Positions 49,901 to 58,576 are shown, counted from the first letter of the stretch. The stretch is DNA of 64,000 bases from an uncultured Bacilli bacterium (GCA_947627805.1 CANQXB010000001.1:52644-116643), one strand, 5' to 3'. Made by a program: numbers and translations. Notes: a model not told the origin generated them from the sequence alone.

Positions 49901-52641
49901 ATAAAACAAAAAATTATCCAAATTTTGGGTGAAAAAGAATAACAACTACCTCATAATTTTCATATATTATAGAATAATTTATGAAAGGGGTAGTTTTATG
50001 TGGAAAGATATTATTTTAGATGAGAAAACAACTAATTACGAATGTTCTAATACTGGATTAATTAGAAATAAAAAAACTAATCAAATTTTAAAAGGAAAAA
50101 TTAAAAATAATGGATATATAGAGTATACTTTATATATTGATGGAACGCCGCATTATGTGTTAGGACATTGCATTATAGCATTTACTTATATTCCTAATGA
50201 AAATTCTGCCTTACAAATAAATCATAAAGATGGTAATAAACAAAATAACAATGTTGATAATTTAGAGTGGTGTACTCCACAATACAATAATCAAGACGCT
50301 TGGAATAATGGATTAAATAATGCAGATTCTACCTCCATCCCAGTGGCGCAATATACTATGGATGGAGTATTAGTAAATACTTATAAAAGTTTCTCTGAAG
50401 CAATAAAAGCAACAGGAATTGCTAAAGTCAGAGAAGCAGCAATCGGAGAAAGAAATCAAGCTGGTGGGTTTTTATGGAGTGTATTAGATGATAATTATGA
50501 AAAAAGAGATATAGGAAGAAAGAAAAAGGTAGGGCAATTTACATTAGATGGAGAATTTATTACAGAATTTGAAAGTGCCAGTGAGGCTTCTCGTATAACG
50601 GGGTTTTATCGTAAGGGAATAAGCGATTGTTGTAATAATAAAATTAAAACATCTAAAGGTTATATTTGGCGTTTTATATAAGATGATATAGTCCAATAAA
50701 TCATATAAAAATTTTTTCTATCTTGGCCGATGGTAGAAGGATTGCTTGCAAAGGATTTCGTCAGACAACTTAAAATGGACGGTGAACCTAGTGTTAGTGC
50801 CGTAAAAACTTTTTCCAGTTTCTCGCTGGGGTTTGCAAAAGCAAGCTAACGGGGAACCCTAAGTAATATAAATATTATATGGGAATCCCGTGGGAAGTCA
50901 TTTAATTTAGGGAGAATTTTATGAAAGGTATCTATAAATTTCAAAACAAAGTAAATAATAAAGTATATATAGGGCAATCTATGAATATTGAACATAGATA
51001 TAAGCAACATAAACGTTTATATTTAAATGGTAACAATAAATTTTATAATGCTTTATGTAAATATGGGTGGGATAGTTTTTCTTTTGAAATTATAGATACA
51101 GATAATAAGTATACTAGAGATGATTTAAATAAATTAGAGAAATATTATATTGAAAAATATAATAGTTTCTTTGATGGATATAATTCTACTTTTGGTGGAG
51201 ATACTGCACAAAAGATACAAAATAAACTGCAATATGAAGAAATCATAAAAATAAAAGAGTTACTTCAAGATATGTCTTTAACGCAAGGAGATATTGCAGC
51301 ACAATTTAATGTTAGCGAAGGATTAGTTTGCAATATTAATTTAGGTAAAATCTGGAATAATATTGGAGAATATATTTATCCTATTAGAAAAAGTATTAAT
51401 AATGTTGGCGGTAATAATCCTAATGCGACTTTATCTAATGATGATGTAATGTATCTAAAGCAATTATTCGTTAATTATGATTTAAATAAAGTATATGAAA
51501 TAATGCCTTATAATATATCAAAGTCTGAGTTAAAAAAGATTTTATATGGCAGTCAGTTCAAATCTCTCCCTATTTATCGCAAACGACAAAAAGTTTGGGA
51601 ATTAAATGGAACCTGTATCGACTATCCTGGTTTACAGGAGTAGGGGTATTAGTGAGAAGTACCTCGAAAAGGGTTTTTTATCTAATATAGATAAATAAGA
51701 TATAGTCAGTGCCACTGGAAACAGTGGAATTAACGACTTATAACGAAGCGTCCTTTGAGCGGGAGTATGAGAGCAAATGGTCAGGTGATGTAGAAAGCGC
51801 ATTCTTTAATTCTGATCGCTTTACAAAATTGCGGCAACTTAATTTAGCAGAAGACAAATATAATGGTCGCCTTAATAAAAAAGGTTATTATGTACTTGGT
51901 GTTGACGTTGGACGATTTGATTGTACAACTGAAATTGTAGTAATTAAAGTCGCTCCAGCAGTTACAGGAGCACCATTAAAACAAATAGTAAATCTTTATA
52001 CAGTAGAAGCTGAAAACTTTATATCACAAGCTCGTCAAATCAAACGTATTTTTAATCAATTTAAATGTAGAGCAGCGGTAGTTGACGGAAATGGATTAGG
52101 TGCTGGTCTTATTGATTTATTAGTAATTGATGATACGGATGGCGATACTGGAGAATTTCTTCCAGGTTTAGGTGTTATTAATGATGAAAAAGACGATAAG
52201 GGACATTGGCGATATAAACATCTTCAGACTGCAGATACTATTCATGAAGCACTATATATTATGAAAGCAAATACGCCTCTTAATACAGAATTATATGCTT
52301 ATTGTAAACAACAAATGACAGATGGAAAACTTCGTTTTCTTATTAATGAAAATATTGCCCGTGATAAATTAATGGCGCAAGCTCAAGGTAAAAAAATGTC
52401 CCCAGTTAGAAGGGCAGAATATATTCGTCCCTATGTCGCAACTACTGTACTTAAAGAACAAATGTTAAACCTTATAGAAGAAGATCAAGGTGCAAATATT
52501 ATTTTAAAACAGAGTTCCCGCAAGATACGAAAAGACAAGTTTTCAGCTTTAATTTATGGTCTTTATTATTGTAAACTCCAAGAGGACCGCAGAAAGAAGA
52601 AAAAAGGATTGGATGTTAGTAAATTAATGCTTTTTAATTAA
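46947..52641 (+). CDS. terL: Large terminase subunit, six exons
   Basis: Exons 46947-47496, 48875-48930, 49185-49258, 49609-49719, 50726-50783 and 51736-52641 join to 1755 nt, 584 residues, in one frame. ATPase: Walker A-like FVRAWSKSFMS (residues 80-90); the motif GLMEEC (Walker B/catalytic Glu) is created at junction 1; IIPTMNVSR at junction 2; IFVTTAGYKNT at junction 3; TWRVPMVEGLL at junction 4; KMDGTYNEASF at junction 5. Nuclease domain in exon 6: VLGVDVGRFDCT and AVVDGNGLGAGLID. It translocates and cuts DNA into proheads. Confidence 0.9.
47497..48874 (+). mobile_element. terL intron 1, group I-like, with EDxHD endonuclease
   Basis: 1378 bp. The exon ends GTGGGT; the intron starts TAGCATTT and its GCTCAC pairs with GTGGGT, U.G at the splice site. 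The intron ends in G before TAATGG. It contains TTGAATTGCTGGGAA and AATCAGCAGCTAAG, core-like elements also found in intron 3. It interrupts the Walker B region (GL/MEEC). Confidence 0.83.
47654..48784 (+). CDS. EDxHD (VSR-like) homing endonuclease with zinc ribbons
   Basis: 376 residues, ATG after AAGAGGAG. Four CxxC...CxxC-type repeats recur at the N-terminus (IKCNTCGKIYSF, LCQDCGR, IKCLKCGTVYSY, CKCLKCGKSN). The C-terminus is VSR-like: NGELLIQNWL, EYPVILDGHILRMDFYLPD, YIEFQGRQHYEP, YDNLKRKYC. This matches the EDxHD class associated with fractured phage genes. Confidence 0.83.
   Translation: MKFDFEERLKNKYPNEDLSILEYRTTKKPGKIKCNTCGKIYSFKQMYSAITPKKKNLCQDCGRREKIKKQFIQSLHDRFPKEKFELITFTTTQHPMQIKCLKCGTVYSYVVANSVKNKVHLCSKCFPQNNLLQVTIKNFIQFIQSNNDWEIITDLQTISSTKELIECKCLKCGKSNYKTIYDYMKGIHCACNRKKVNVNTMIQEICDKEEYQCLSLDKMNTYRDRIMLQHNCGYKYSVKVQNFINGYGRCPKCRKSKSNGELLIQNWLIKNNIRFLSEYPVILDGHILRMDFYLPDNDLYIEFQGRQHYEPIQFFGGEEKFKIIQEYDNLKRKYCQDRNNLLEISYKDIDNINSILSLKVQRPICTRKCEEAEGLL
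48931..49184 (+). ncRNA. terL intron 2, group I-like, no ORF
   Basis: 254 bp. The exon ends ATCCCT; intron GGGG pairs with CCCT, U.G at the site; ends in G before ACAATG. Long shared segments with intron 4: GCTAACGGGGAA, ATCCCGTGCCAAGCCTAAA, GGAAGGTGTAGAGACTAT, CACTAATCGAAGCGC, GATAGTCCAA. Confidence 0.83.
49259..49608 (+). ncRNA. terL intron 3, group I-like, no ORF
   Basis: 350 bp between the two halves of IFV/TTAG. Core-like elements: TTGAATTGCTGGAAAACCC, CAATCAGCAGCCAAG, GGTTCAACGACTATCC and GATATAGTCT, the classic phage group I set. Ends in G at 49608. Guide pairing at the 5' site is weaker than in the other introns (one mismatch), so the exact 5' junction is slightly less sure. Confidence 0.8.
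49720..50725 (+). mobile_element. terL intron 4, group I-like, with HNH endonuclease
   Basis: 1006 bp. The exon ends GGCGCGT; intron GTGCGC or GCGCGC pairs with it. Ends in G before GCCGATGG. The first 180 bp is a close relative of intron 2, sharing most of its core. The endonuclease gene sits in a loop. Confidence 0.83.
49998..50681 (+). CDS. HNH homing endonuclease (NUMOD4-HNH-NUMOD1)
   Basis: 227 residues from ATG 49998 (AAAGGGG before it). WKDIILDEKTTNYECSNTGLIRN is NUMOD4-like; HCIIAFTYIPN...QINHKDGNKQNNNVDNLEW carries the HNH residues; two NUMOD1 repeats follow (VAQYTMDGVLVNTYKSFSEA, VGQFTLDGEFITEFESASEA). It lies in terL intron 4. Confidence 0.87.
   Translation: MWKDIILDEKTTNYECSNTGLIRNKKTNQILKGKIKNNGYIEYTLYIDGTPHYVLGHCIIAFTYIPNENSALQINHKDGNKQNNNVDNLEWCTPQYNNQDAWNNGLNNADSTSIPVAQYTMDGVLVNTYKSFSEAIKATGIAKVREAAIGERNQAGGFLWSVLDDNYEKRDIGRKKKVGQFTLDGEFITEFESASEASRITGFYRKGISDCCNNKIKTSKGYIWRFI
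50784..51735 (+). mobile_element. terL intron 5, group I-like, with GIY-YIG endonuclease
   Basis: 952 bp. The exon ends ACGGT; intron GCCGT pairs with it, U.G at the site. The 3' end has CACTG-GAAA-CAGTG and then GAATTAACG before ACTTAT, the same nine-base spacing as in the topoisomerase introns. CAAGCTAACGG, ATCCCGTGGGAA and CCTGTATCGACTATCC are shared with those introns. Confidence 0.84.
50921..51643 (+). CDS. GIY-YIG homing endonuclease (terL intron 5)
   Basis: 240 residues, ATG after AGGGAGAATTTT. GIYKFQNKVNNKVYIGQS, NIEHRYKQH and KLEKYYIEKY mark the nuclease. The C-terminus has helix-turn-helix segments (LTQGDIAAQFNVSEGLV). Related to the endonuclease in topoisomerase intron 1, whose host intron belongs to the same family. 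Confidence 0.86.
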   Translation: MKGIYKFQNKVNNKVYIGQSMNIEHRYKQHKRLYLNGNNKFYNALCKYGWDSFSFEIIDTDNKYTRDDLNKLEKYYIEKYNSFFDGYNSTFGGDTAQKIQNKLQYEEIIKIKELLQDMSLTQGDIAAQFNVSEGLVCNINLGKIWNNIGEYIYPIRKSINNVGGNNPNATLSNDDVMYLKQLFVNYDLNKVYEIMPYNISKSELKKILYGSQFKSLPIYRKRQKVWELNGTCIDYPGLQE

Positions 52642-52705
52642 CTTTTTTTGGGTAAGAAGAAATCATTTTAATTGTGTAATTTTTAAATATATACAGGTGA
52701 TTATT

Positions 52706-53062
52706 ATGCAGAGTAGTATGGAACAACGCATTCATGATGTACTTACCGCAGCAGATGTAGATTTTTCAGAGGAGTACATTTTTGATGATTTAACTAGCTC
52801 CAGTGGAAGACATCTCAGATTTGATTTTTGTGTATTTGATGACGATGGAAATATAGATTATCTTATTGAAGCACAAGGTAAACAACATTATCAACCTGTT
52901 GGAAAATTTGGTGGAGTTAGAGGTTTATATAGACAAAATTATAATGATAATTTAAAAAGACAATATTGTATGAAAAATGGTTATATACTTATAACTATTC
53001 CTTATTTTGAAGCTGATAAAATATCTTATCCATATATTTTATCAAAAGCTGGATATATATAA
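52706..53062 (+). CDS. Minimal free-standing EDxHD (VSR-like) endonuclease
   Basis: 118 residues from ATG 52706 (AGGTGATTATT before it). MEQRIHDVLTAADVDFSEEYIF, LRFDFCVFDDDG, YLIEAQGKQHYQPV and NDNLKRQYC match the C-terminal nuclease of the terL intron 1 enzyme without its zinc ribbons. It lies between terL and the portal gene. Probably an intergenic homing endonuclease. Confidence 0.75.
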   Translation: MQSSMEQRIHDVLTAADVDFSEEYIFDDLTSSSGRHLRFDFCVFDDDGNIDYLIEAQGKQHYQPVGKFGGVRGLYRQNYNDNLKRQYCMKNGYILITIPYFEADKISYPYILSKAGYI

Positions 53063-53074
53063 AGAGGAGGGACG

Positions 53075-54613
53075 TTGGCACGTTATACAACTAACGCCAA
53101 TACTGGTTTTGGCATTTCAACTGGCGCTGCACAGCGTTCTAAAATATCTGATTATGCTAAAATAAAAGTAGGCGGGCAGACTCTTACTGGTGACATTTCA
53201 GTAAATCCAGATTGGAATAAAAAATCTGGCAGACCTTATTCTTTACAAAATATTAAAGATATTATAAATAGAAATAATCCATTAGAATTGCGGCAGCTCT
53301 CTCGTGTATTTTTTGCTACCAGTGGTATTTATTCACGACTCTGCCGCTATATGGCTTATCTTTATAGATATGATCATTTTGTGACACCAATTATTTTTGA
53401 TGAAAATATTTCTGATAAGAAAGTTATCGAAGGTTGGATGAAAAGCGCGGCAATGCTTGATAATAGCAATCTTAAACAGAGTTTTGGAGACATAGCATTA
53501 AAAGTTATTCGTGATGGTTGTTATTATGGGTACAGGTTGCCACAAAAGACAGCAGGTTTTCTTCAGGAACTTCCCGCAGAATACTGCCGTTCACGATATA
53601 TGGTTAATGGACAGCCCGCGGTTGAATTTCATTTAAAGTATTTTGATGATAAGTTTATAGATTCAACTTATAGGGCTAAAGTGTTGAAAATTTTTCCTTT
53701 AGAGATACAAAAAGCATATGTGTCTTGGAAGAAAGGAAAGCTTCCGGTAGATTTCCAAGGAGATTCTCAAGGTTGGTTCCTTTTGACTCCTGGAATGGCT
53801 ATTAAATTCAATCTTGGCTCAGGAGACTTTCCTATTTTTGCTCCTGTTATTCCAAATATTGTAGATTTGGAAGAAGCAAAAGACATAGATAAAGAGCGTA
53901 TGAAGCAACAGCTTCTTCGTATTATTGTACAAGAAATGCCTATAGATAAAAATGGCGACCCAGTGTTTGAGTTAGATGATACTCAACAGTTACATGCAAA
54001 TGCAGTCGCTATGCTTGGTAAGGCTATTGGAGTTAATGTTTTAACTACTTTCGCAGACGTATCTTCTATTGATATGTCTGATAAGGGCAATGTTTCTTCT
54101 GTTGACCAATTAGATAAAGTAGAGCGGTCAGTATATAATGAAGCTGGCGTAAGTCAAATGCAGTTTAATACTTCTACTAATCTGGCTCTTGAAAAATCTA
54201 TTGCAAATGACGAAGCAACAATGACTAATTTGCTTTATCAATTTGAGAAATACGCGGAAAGCCTATTACTTCCATTTAATAAAAATCCTAAACGATTATA
54301 TTATACAGTGCAAATTCTCCCAACAACTATTTATAACTACAAAGATTTGTCTAAGATTTATAAAGAGCAAACACAAATTGGTTTCTCTAAACTACTTCCA
54401 CAAGTTGCTCTTGGACAATCTCAATTAGTTGTTATGAATACAGCATTATTTGAAAATCAATATATGAATTTAGATGAGCTGTTCATTCCTCCTCGTATGT
54501 CCTCTACTATGAGTGATTCAAGCAATACGGGGGATAGTGATACAGGTGGTAGGCCAGAGCTACCAGATGATGAAAAGTCCGATAAGACTATTCTCAATGA
54601 GGAATCGGGGTGA
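53075..54613 (+). CDS. Portal protein
   Basis: 512 residues, TTG start with AGAGGAGGGACG upstream. Directly follows the terminase unit. SRVFFATSGIYSRLCRYMAYLYRYD, a long helical middle (EEAKDIDKERMKQQLLRIIVQEMP) and the acidic, Ser/Asp-rich C-terminus fit SPP1-type portals. It forms the dodecameric DNA gate at one capsid vertex. Confidence 0.82.
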   Translation: MARYTTNANTGFGISTGAAQRSKISDYAKIKVGGQTLTGDISVNPDWNKKSGRPYSLQNIKDIINRNNPLELRQLSRVFFATSGIYSRLCRYMAYLYRYDHFVTPIIFDENISDKKVIEGWMKSAAMLDNSNLKQSFGDIALKVIRDGCYYGYRLPQKTAGFLQELPAEYCRSRYMVNGQPAVEFHLKYFDDKFIDSTYRAKVLKIFPLEIQKAYVSWKKGKLPVDFQGDSQGWFLLTPGMAIKFNLGSGDFPIFAPVIPNIVDLEEAKDIDKERMKQQLLRIIVQEMPIDKNGDPVFELDDTQQLHANAVAMLGKAIGVNVLTTFADVSSIDMSDKGNVSSVDQLDKVERSVYNEAGVSQMQFNTSTNLALEKSIANDEATMTNLLYQFEKYAESLLLPFNKNPKRLYYTVQILPTTIYNYKDLSKIYKEQTQIGFSKLLPQVALGQSQLVVMNTALFENQYMNLDELFIPPRMSSTMSDSSNTGDSDTGGRPELPDDEKSDKTILNEESG

Positions 54614-54616
54614 TAA

Positions 54617-55924
54617 ATGAACGAGAGAGTACAGTCTATAGCGACAATTCAAGACCCTGAATTTATCAATCTTCATCCTTTTAATCCCTTAATTTCTCAG
54701 TGTGAGATTAAAGTTTTATATTTGGGACATAACAGGAATGGCAGTTATATTGACAAAGACACTGCTGTGAGAATGGCAAACACTCTTCCTGGATGCCCTA
54801 TTGTGGGTGCATTTAGAGAAGAAGTTGGAGACTTTGGCGATCATGGAGAAGTAGTTACTTTTGAAGATGGCGAAATCTATTTTTCAGTAAAAACAAAGCC
54901 TTATGGCTTTGTTGCTCCTGATGCGCAAGTCTGGTTTAAAAATTTTGTCGATACTGATGAATTTGGGAATCAAGTTGAGCGCACATATCTAATGACTAGT
55001 GGATATTTATGGACTGGGCAATATGAAGAAGCCTTATCTGTTATTAATGAGGGCAAAGCTCAATCTATGGAATTGGATGAAAAAACTTTATCCGGACATT
55101 GGGCAGAAGATAGTAATTTGGCGCTTGACTTTTTCATAATTAATGACGCAGTTTTTTCTAAGCTGTGCATTTTAGGTAATGATGTAGAACCTTGTTTTGA
55201 GGGTGCATCAATTACCGCTCCAGATGTAACTAAAGATTTTACAATGAACAAGGATGAATTTGTAAAAACTTTATTTACTATGATGAACGAGTTACAAGAT
55301 GCTTTACAATTCAAAGGAGGGTCAATGGAGAACGAAGAGATGCTTTCTAGCGACTCAACAGAGAATGAATCTAATGATTCCTTTGAACTAAACGAAGCAG
55401 AACCCGCTAATGGAGAAGAAACAGAAGAGGTTGCTGAAGAGTTCGCGGCGGAGGCCGGAGAAACTGAAGAAGAGGCGCCTGCCGATGAATTTTCCAGTAC
55501 AGAGGAAGAAGCTGCTGAGGAAGATTTGGATCCTATTCTAAACAATTCACTGAATGAAGGTGCGGGAGCACAAGAAGAACTTGACAGCCTTCGCGCAGAG
55601 GTTGAAGAGCTTCGTGCTTTCAAACTTCAGATAGAGAATCAGCAAAAGGACGCACTGATTCAAAAGTATTTTATGCTTAGTAACGATGACAAGGCTGAAG
55701 TTATTGAGCACAAAGCAGAGTATAGCTTAGACGAGATTGAAGCTAAACTTGCTCTTATCTATGTCAAAAAGAATGTTAGCTTTGAAGTAGAGGCAGCTGA
55801 GGAAGCTGCTCCTGAACCAGAGTTTGACCTAGATAGTCCTACAGTAACATTCTCATTGGACGATGAAACTGCGGGGATCGCTACTCCTGTTGTTCAAGCA
55901 CTCCGCAATACGGTACACAATTAA
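54617..55924 (+). CDS. Head maturation protease fused to scaffold domain
   Basis: 435 residues. The N-terminal 210 residues (VLYLGHNRNGSYIDKDTA, CPIVGAFRE, YLMTSGYLWTGQYEEAL, FEGASI) fit a phage prohead protease fold. Residues 237-360 are Glu/Ala-rich with coiled coil, a scaffold type. A perfect ribosome binding site, AAAGGAGG (55313-55320), precedes an in-frame ATG at 55325, so a shorter scaffold is likely made from the same gene. Located where protease and scaffold genes usually are. Confidence 0.72.
   Translation: MNERVQSIATIQDPEFINLHPFNPLISQCEIKVLYLGHNRNGSYIDKDTAVRMANTLPGCPIVGAFREEVGDFGDHGEVVTFEDGEIYFSVKTKPYGFVAPDAQVWFKNFVDTDEFGNQVERTYLMTSGYLWTGQYEEALSVINEGKAQSMELDEKTLSGHWAEDSNLALDFFIINDAVFSKLCILGNDVEPCFEGASITAPDVTKDFTMNKDEFVKTLFTMMNELQDALQFKGGSMENEEMLSSDSTENESNDSFELNEAEPANGEETEEVAEEFAAEAGETEEEAPADEFSSTEEEAAEEDLDPILNNSLNEGAGAQEELDSLRAEVEELRAFKLQIENQQKDALIQKYFMLSNDDKAEVIEHKAEYSLDEIEAKLALIYVKKNVSFEVEAAEEAAPEPEFDLDSPTVTFSLDDETAGIATPVVQALRNTVHN
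55313..55924 (+). CDS. Internally initiated scaffold protein
   Basis: About 199 residues, same frame as the protease gene, from ATG 55325. AAAGGAGG lies four bases before it, as strong as any gene start here. The product MENEEMLSSDSTENES... is acidic, helical and lacks the protease domain. Comparable nested scaffolds are known in phages with fused protease-scaffold genes (e.g. lambda C/Nu3). Confidence 0.6.
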   Translation, partial: KGGSMENEEMLSSDSTENESNDSFELNEAEPANGEETEEVAEEFAAEAGETEEEAPADEFSSTEEEAAEEDLDPILNNSLNEGAGAQEELDSLRAEVEELRAFKLQIENQQKDALIQKYFMLSNDDKAEVIEHKAEYSLDEIEAKLALIYVKKNVSFEVEAAEEAAPEPEFDLDSPTVTFSLDDETAGIATPVVQALRNTVHN

Positions 55925-55944
55925 ACTAAAGGAGGTTTGACTAT

Positions 55945-56460
55945 ATGGCAACCGAGATCAAACGCCAGGGATATGGTCAGGTAGAGCCTAACCATCTATC
56001 AGCTCCTCGCAATGGTCAAGTTTATGCTCAACTTCCCGCGGATGATTCTATTGATGTACTAGAGAACGGCATGTTTGTTCATTACAACTATGCTGAGGGC
56101 AAATGCCAGTTTACTGGTGATGGCCCAGTCATGATGGTTTACAATGAGGAAAAGCTCTATGACGAACGTCATCAGATGCACAAAGATTTCGCCCAAAAGA
56201 AAGAAGATTCTTATGATGGTGTAATCGTTCCTCGTGTATTTGCGCTCTCTGTGGGCGACATTTGGACTACTAATACAGTCAAAGATGCGTCTTATAATGC
56301 CAAGGACAAACTCAAGATTGGTGAGTCTGGCCTACTTGAGGCTGGTGACGCAGGTGCGGGTGAGCCTGTTATTCAAGTCGTTAAGGAAACAACTTTACCT
56401 GACGGCCAAAAAGCTCTAAAACTACAAGTAATTGGAATCGGCGCTGGAGCCGGAGCATAA
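55945..56460 (+). CDS. Head decoration-like protein
   Basis: 171 residues, ATG after AAAGGAGGTTTGACTAT. Beta-rich with Gly/Ala-rich C-terminus (VIGIGAGAGA). It lies between scaffold and major capsid genes, the usual place of decoration or stabilisation proteins. Codons are notably GC-richer than early genes, as for highly expressed virion proteins. Confidence 0.55.
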   Translation: MATEIKRQGYGQVEPNHLSAPRNGQVYAQLPADDSIDVLENGMFVHYNYAEGKCQFTGDGPVMMVYNEEKLYDERHQMHKDFAQKKEDSYDGVIVPRVFALSVGDIWTTNTVKDASYNAKDKLKIGESGLLEAGDAGAGEPVIQVVKETTLPDGQKALKLQVIGIGAGAGA

Positions 56461-56481
56461 TTTAAGAAGGAGGATAGCTAA

Positions 56482-57950
56482 ATGGAATATAAAGATTTAT
56501 TGCAGCTAGCCCGCATTGCGGTAAAAGCTGATGCTTCTGCTCCTGTGGCATACTCCTTCGGTGAAGAGAAGTTCTCTCTTGACCAGGTTAATGAAGCTCT
56601 AGCAACCGAGTTCCGCAATCTTGCTGGCGATTATGCTTCTTATCGTGAAAATAAGAACCTTATTTTCCGTTTAATTGAGGAAACTATTAATGAAGTTCTT
56701 CCTCAGAAAGTAATGGATCAGTATATGCAGTTTGCGGACGTCCGCACTGTTGCTCAAGGTGAGAAGGCTGTCTTTAAAGTACGTATTTCTGAGTTTGCTA
56801 AGAAACGTGCTAAGACATTCGTAACTCGCGTTGGTCTTGCTGGCCGTTACGAAACATTCATGCTTGACGGTTATAGCCTAGAAGTTCAGACAGCTGCTTT
56901 CGGCGGTGCTGCTCGTATTGGTTTTGAGGAGTTCCTAGATGGCCGCATTCAGTTCTCTGACCTTACTTCTGTGCTCTTGGAAGGCATGGACGAATTTATC
57001 TATAAGGAGATTGCTAAGTCTCTTGAAGGCTTAGTTAAAGGTCTTCCTGAAATTCAACACTCTACTTTTGCAGGCTTTGACGAAGATACTATGGACAATC
57101 TACTTATGATTGCTGACTCTTATGGTCATTCTGCAATTTATTGCACATTTGAATTTGCTTCTAAGATGCTCCCTGAAGAAGGTTGGGCTTCTGGCGAAAT
57201 GAAGAATGACCGTTGGAATATTGGCTACCTTGGCAATTACAAGGGTCACCAAGTAATTATTCTCCCACAATCTATGGAAGATGAAACCAATACTATGAAG
57301 GTTATTGATCCTTCTTATGCTTATATCCTTCCTGTTGGGTCTGAGAAGCCTATTAAGCTAGCTTTTGAAGGTTCCGCTTGTGTGCGTGAGGTTGAAGATA
57401 ACGATGACTGGTCACGTGATCTTCAAACTTATCATAAGTATGGTATTGCTACAATTTCTACTAATTGGATGTGTGTATACCAGAACAGCAACCTAAAAAA
57501 AGCAGTGAAGGGGGACTAACTCCTACTCCGAGTCTACCTGTTGAGTCAGTAGAAACCGGGAGTGGGGTAACCATGGGCTCTTATAATGGAGATACAGGCT
57601 TCACAGGGTCTGCAGTGACAGAAGGCGATACAATTACAGTATCTGGTACTTTTACAAAACAAGAAGATGCAAATGAGCAATTAAAGTTTCCACAAGCTGA
57701 GGCAACTGGATATTATTTGCCCCTTACATTAAAAGGTACTCAAGGACAAGCTGTAAAACGTCTTTCTAATAATAAGATTCTTGTGTTCGGTGAAACTGAC
57801 GACACTAATACAGAAATGAATCTAATTCTTTCTGTAAAACAAGATAGTCCTACTATTGAATTAATGGTCTATGAGAACAGACAAAAAGCCTTAGCAAACG
57901 AAGGTGGCGTTAAAATAACGATTAACTGTTCTGGCTGTTCTTTCAATTAA
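56482..57950 (+). CDS. Major capsid protein with -1 frameshift extension
   Basis: The zero-frame product is 345 residues (56482-57519), HK97-fold type by size and context: long N-terminal helix region, AFGGAARIGFEEFLDG, IIYC-like core, C-terminal DLQTYHKYGIATISTNWM. At 57495-57501 a run A AAA AAA lies just before the stop; a -1 slip there continues as SSEGGLTPTPSLPVESVE... for about 150 residues to 57950, adding a beta-rich domain. That second frame has no ribosome binding site of its own. Both forms are expected in the virion. Confidence 0.75.
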
Positions 57951-57960
57951 GTAAAAATGC

Positions 57961-57986
57961 GGGGAAGGATTAATTAATCCTTCCCC
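57961..57986 (+). terminator. Rho-independent terminator
   Basis: Perfect 26-bp palindrome, GGGGAAGGATTAA and its complement, followed by TTTACTTT, after the capsid gene. Confidence 0.82.
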
Positions 57987-58015
57987 TTTACTTTAGAGAT
58001 ACAAGGAGATAGTAT

Positions 58016-58576
58016 ATGTTAGCAGATAATACTTTAGTTCCTGTGCGCAATCTTACTAATCATCGCGTAGGATATAAAGTTGAGGAACTAAATGTGCGGA
58101 GAATATTTCAAGCAGGAGAAATTAAAAAAATCCCTGTTGATGAAATCCGCAAATTAAATTATAATCCAGGTGGCCGCAATCTATTGCTTGGTTTTCTCGC
58201 AGTAGACAATAAAGATATGCGGCAGGAGCTTGGTATTGAAGAAGATGCAATAGAATTTGATTGGACGCTAAAAGATATTGATGATGTGCTTTTAAATAAG
58301 CCTCTTGACGTTCTTTTAGATGCTTTAGATTTTGGACCTGATGGTATTAAAGAAATGCTCATTGACAGGTCAGTGGATTTGGAAATTCCAGACGCGGCTA
58401 AGCGCAAAGCTATTCGAGAGAAGACAGGCGCGGATGTTGATAATAAAATTCTTATGAAGCAACTAGCTGCCAAAGCTGATGAAAAGGCTAAGACAGATGA
58501 AGAAATCGAGCAAGAAAAGAAAGCTGCTCCAGCTTCTAAACGTCGTGTAACAACTACTCCAAAAGAAAAGGAGTAA
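58016..58576 (+). CDS. Virion structural protein, unknown
   Basis: 186 residues, ATG after AAGGAGATAGTAT. N-terminus LVPVRNLTNHRVGYKVEELNVRRIFQAGE; C-terminal Lys/Ala-rich tail. Between capsid and connector genes. Possibly a head vertex or neck component. Confidence 0.5.
   Translation: MLADNTLVPVRNLTNHRVGYKVEELNVRRIFQAGEIKKIPVDEIRKLNYNPGGRNLLLGFLAVDNKDMRQELGIEEDAIEFDWTLKDIDDVLLNKPLDVLLDALDFGPDGIKEMLIDRSVDLEIPDAAKRKAIREKTGADVDNKILMKQLAAKADEKAKTDEEIEQEKKAAPASKRRVTTTPKEKE

Noticed and set aside
55060..55623. Leftward Ser-rich 187-codon frame
   Set aside because: Antisense of the Glu-rich scaffold region; Ser runs arise from GAA/GAG codons read backwards.
57465..57519. Independent start of the domain gene after the capsid gene
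   Set aside because: The only start is a TTG inside the capsid gene without a ribosome binding site; the slippery run explains it better.
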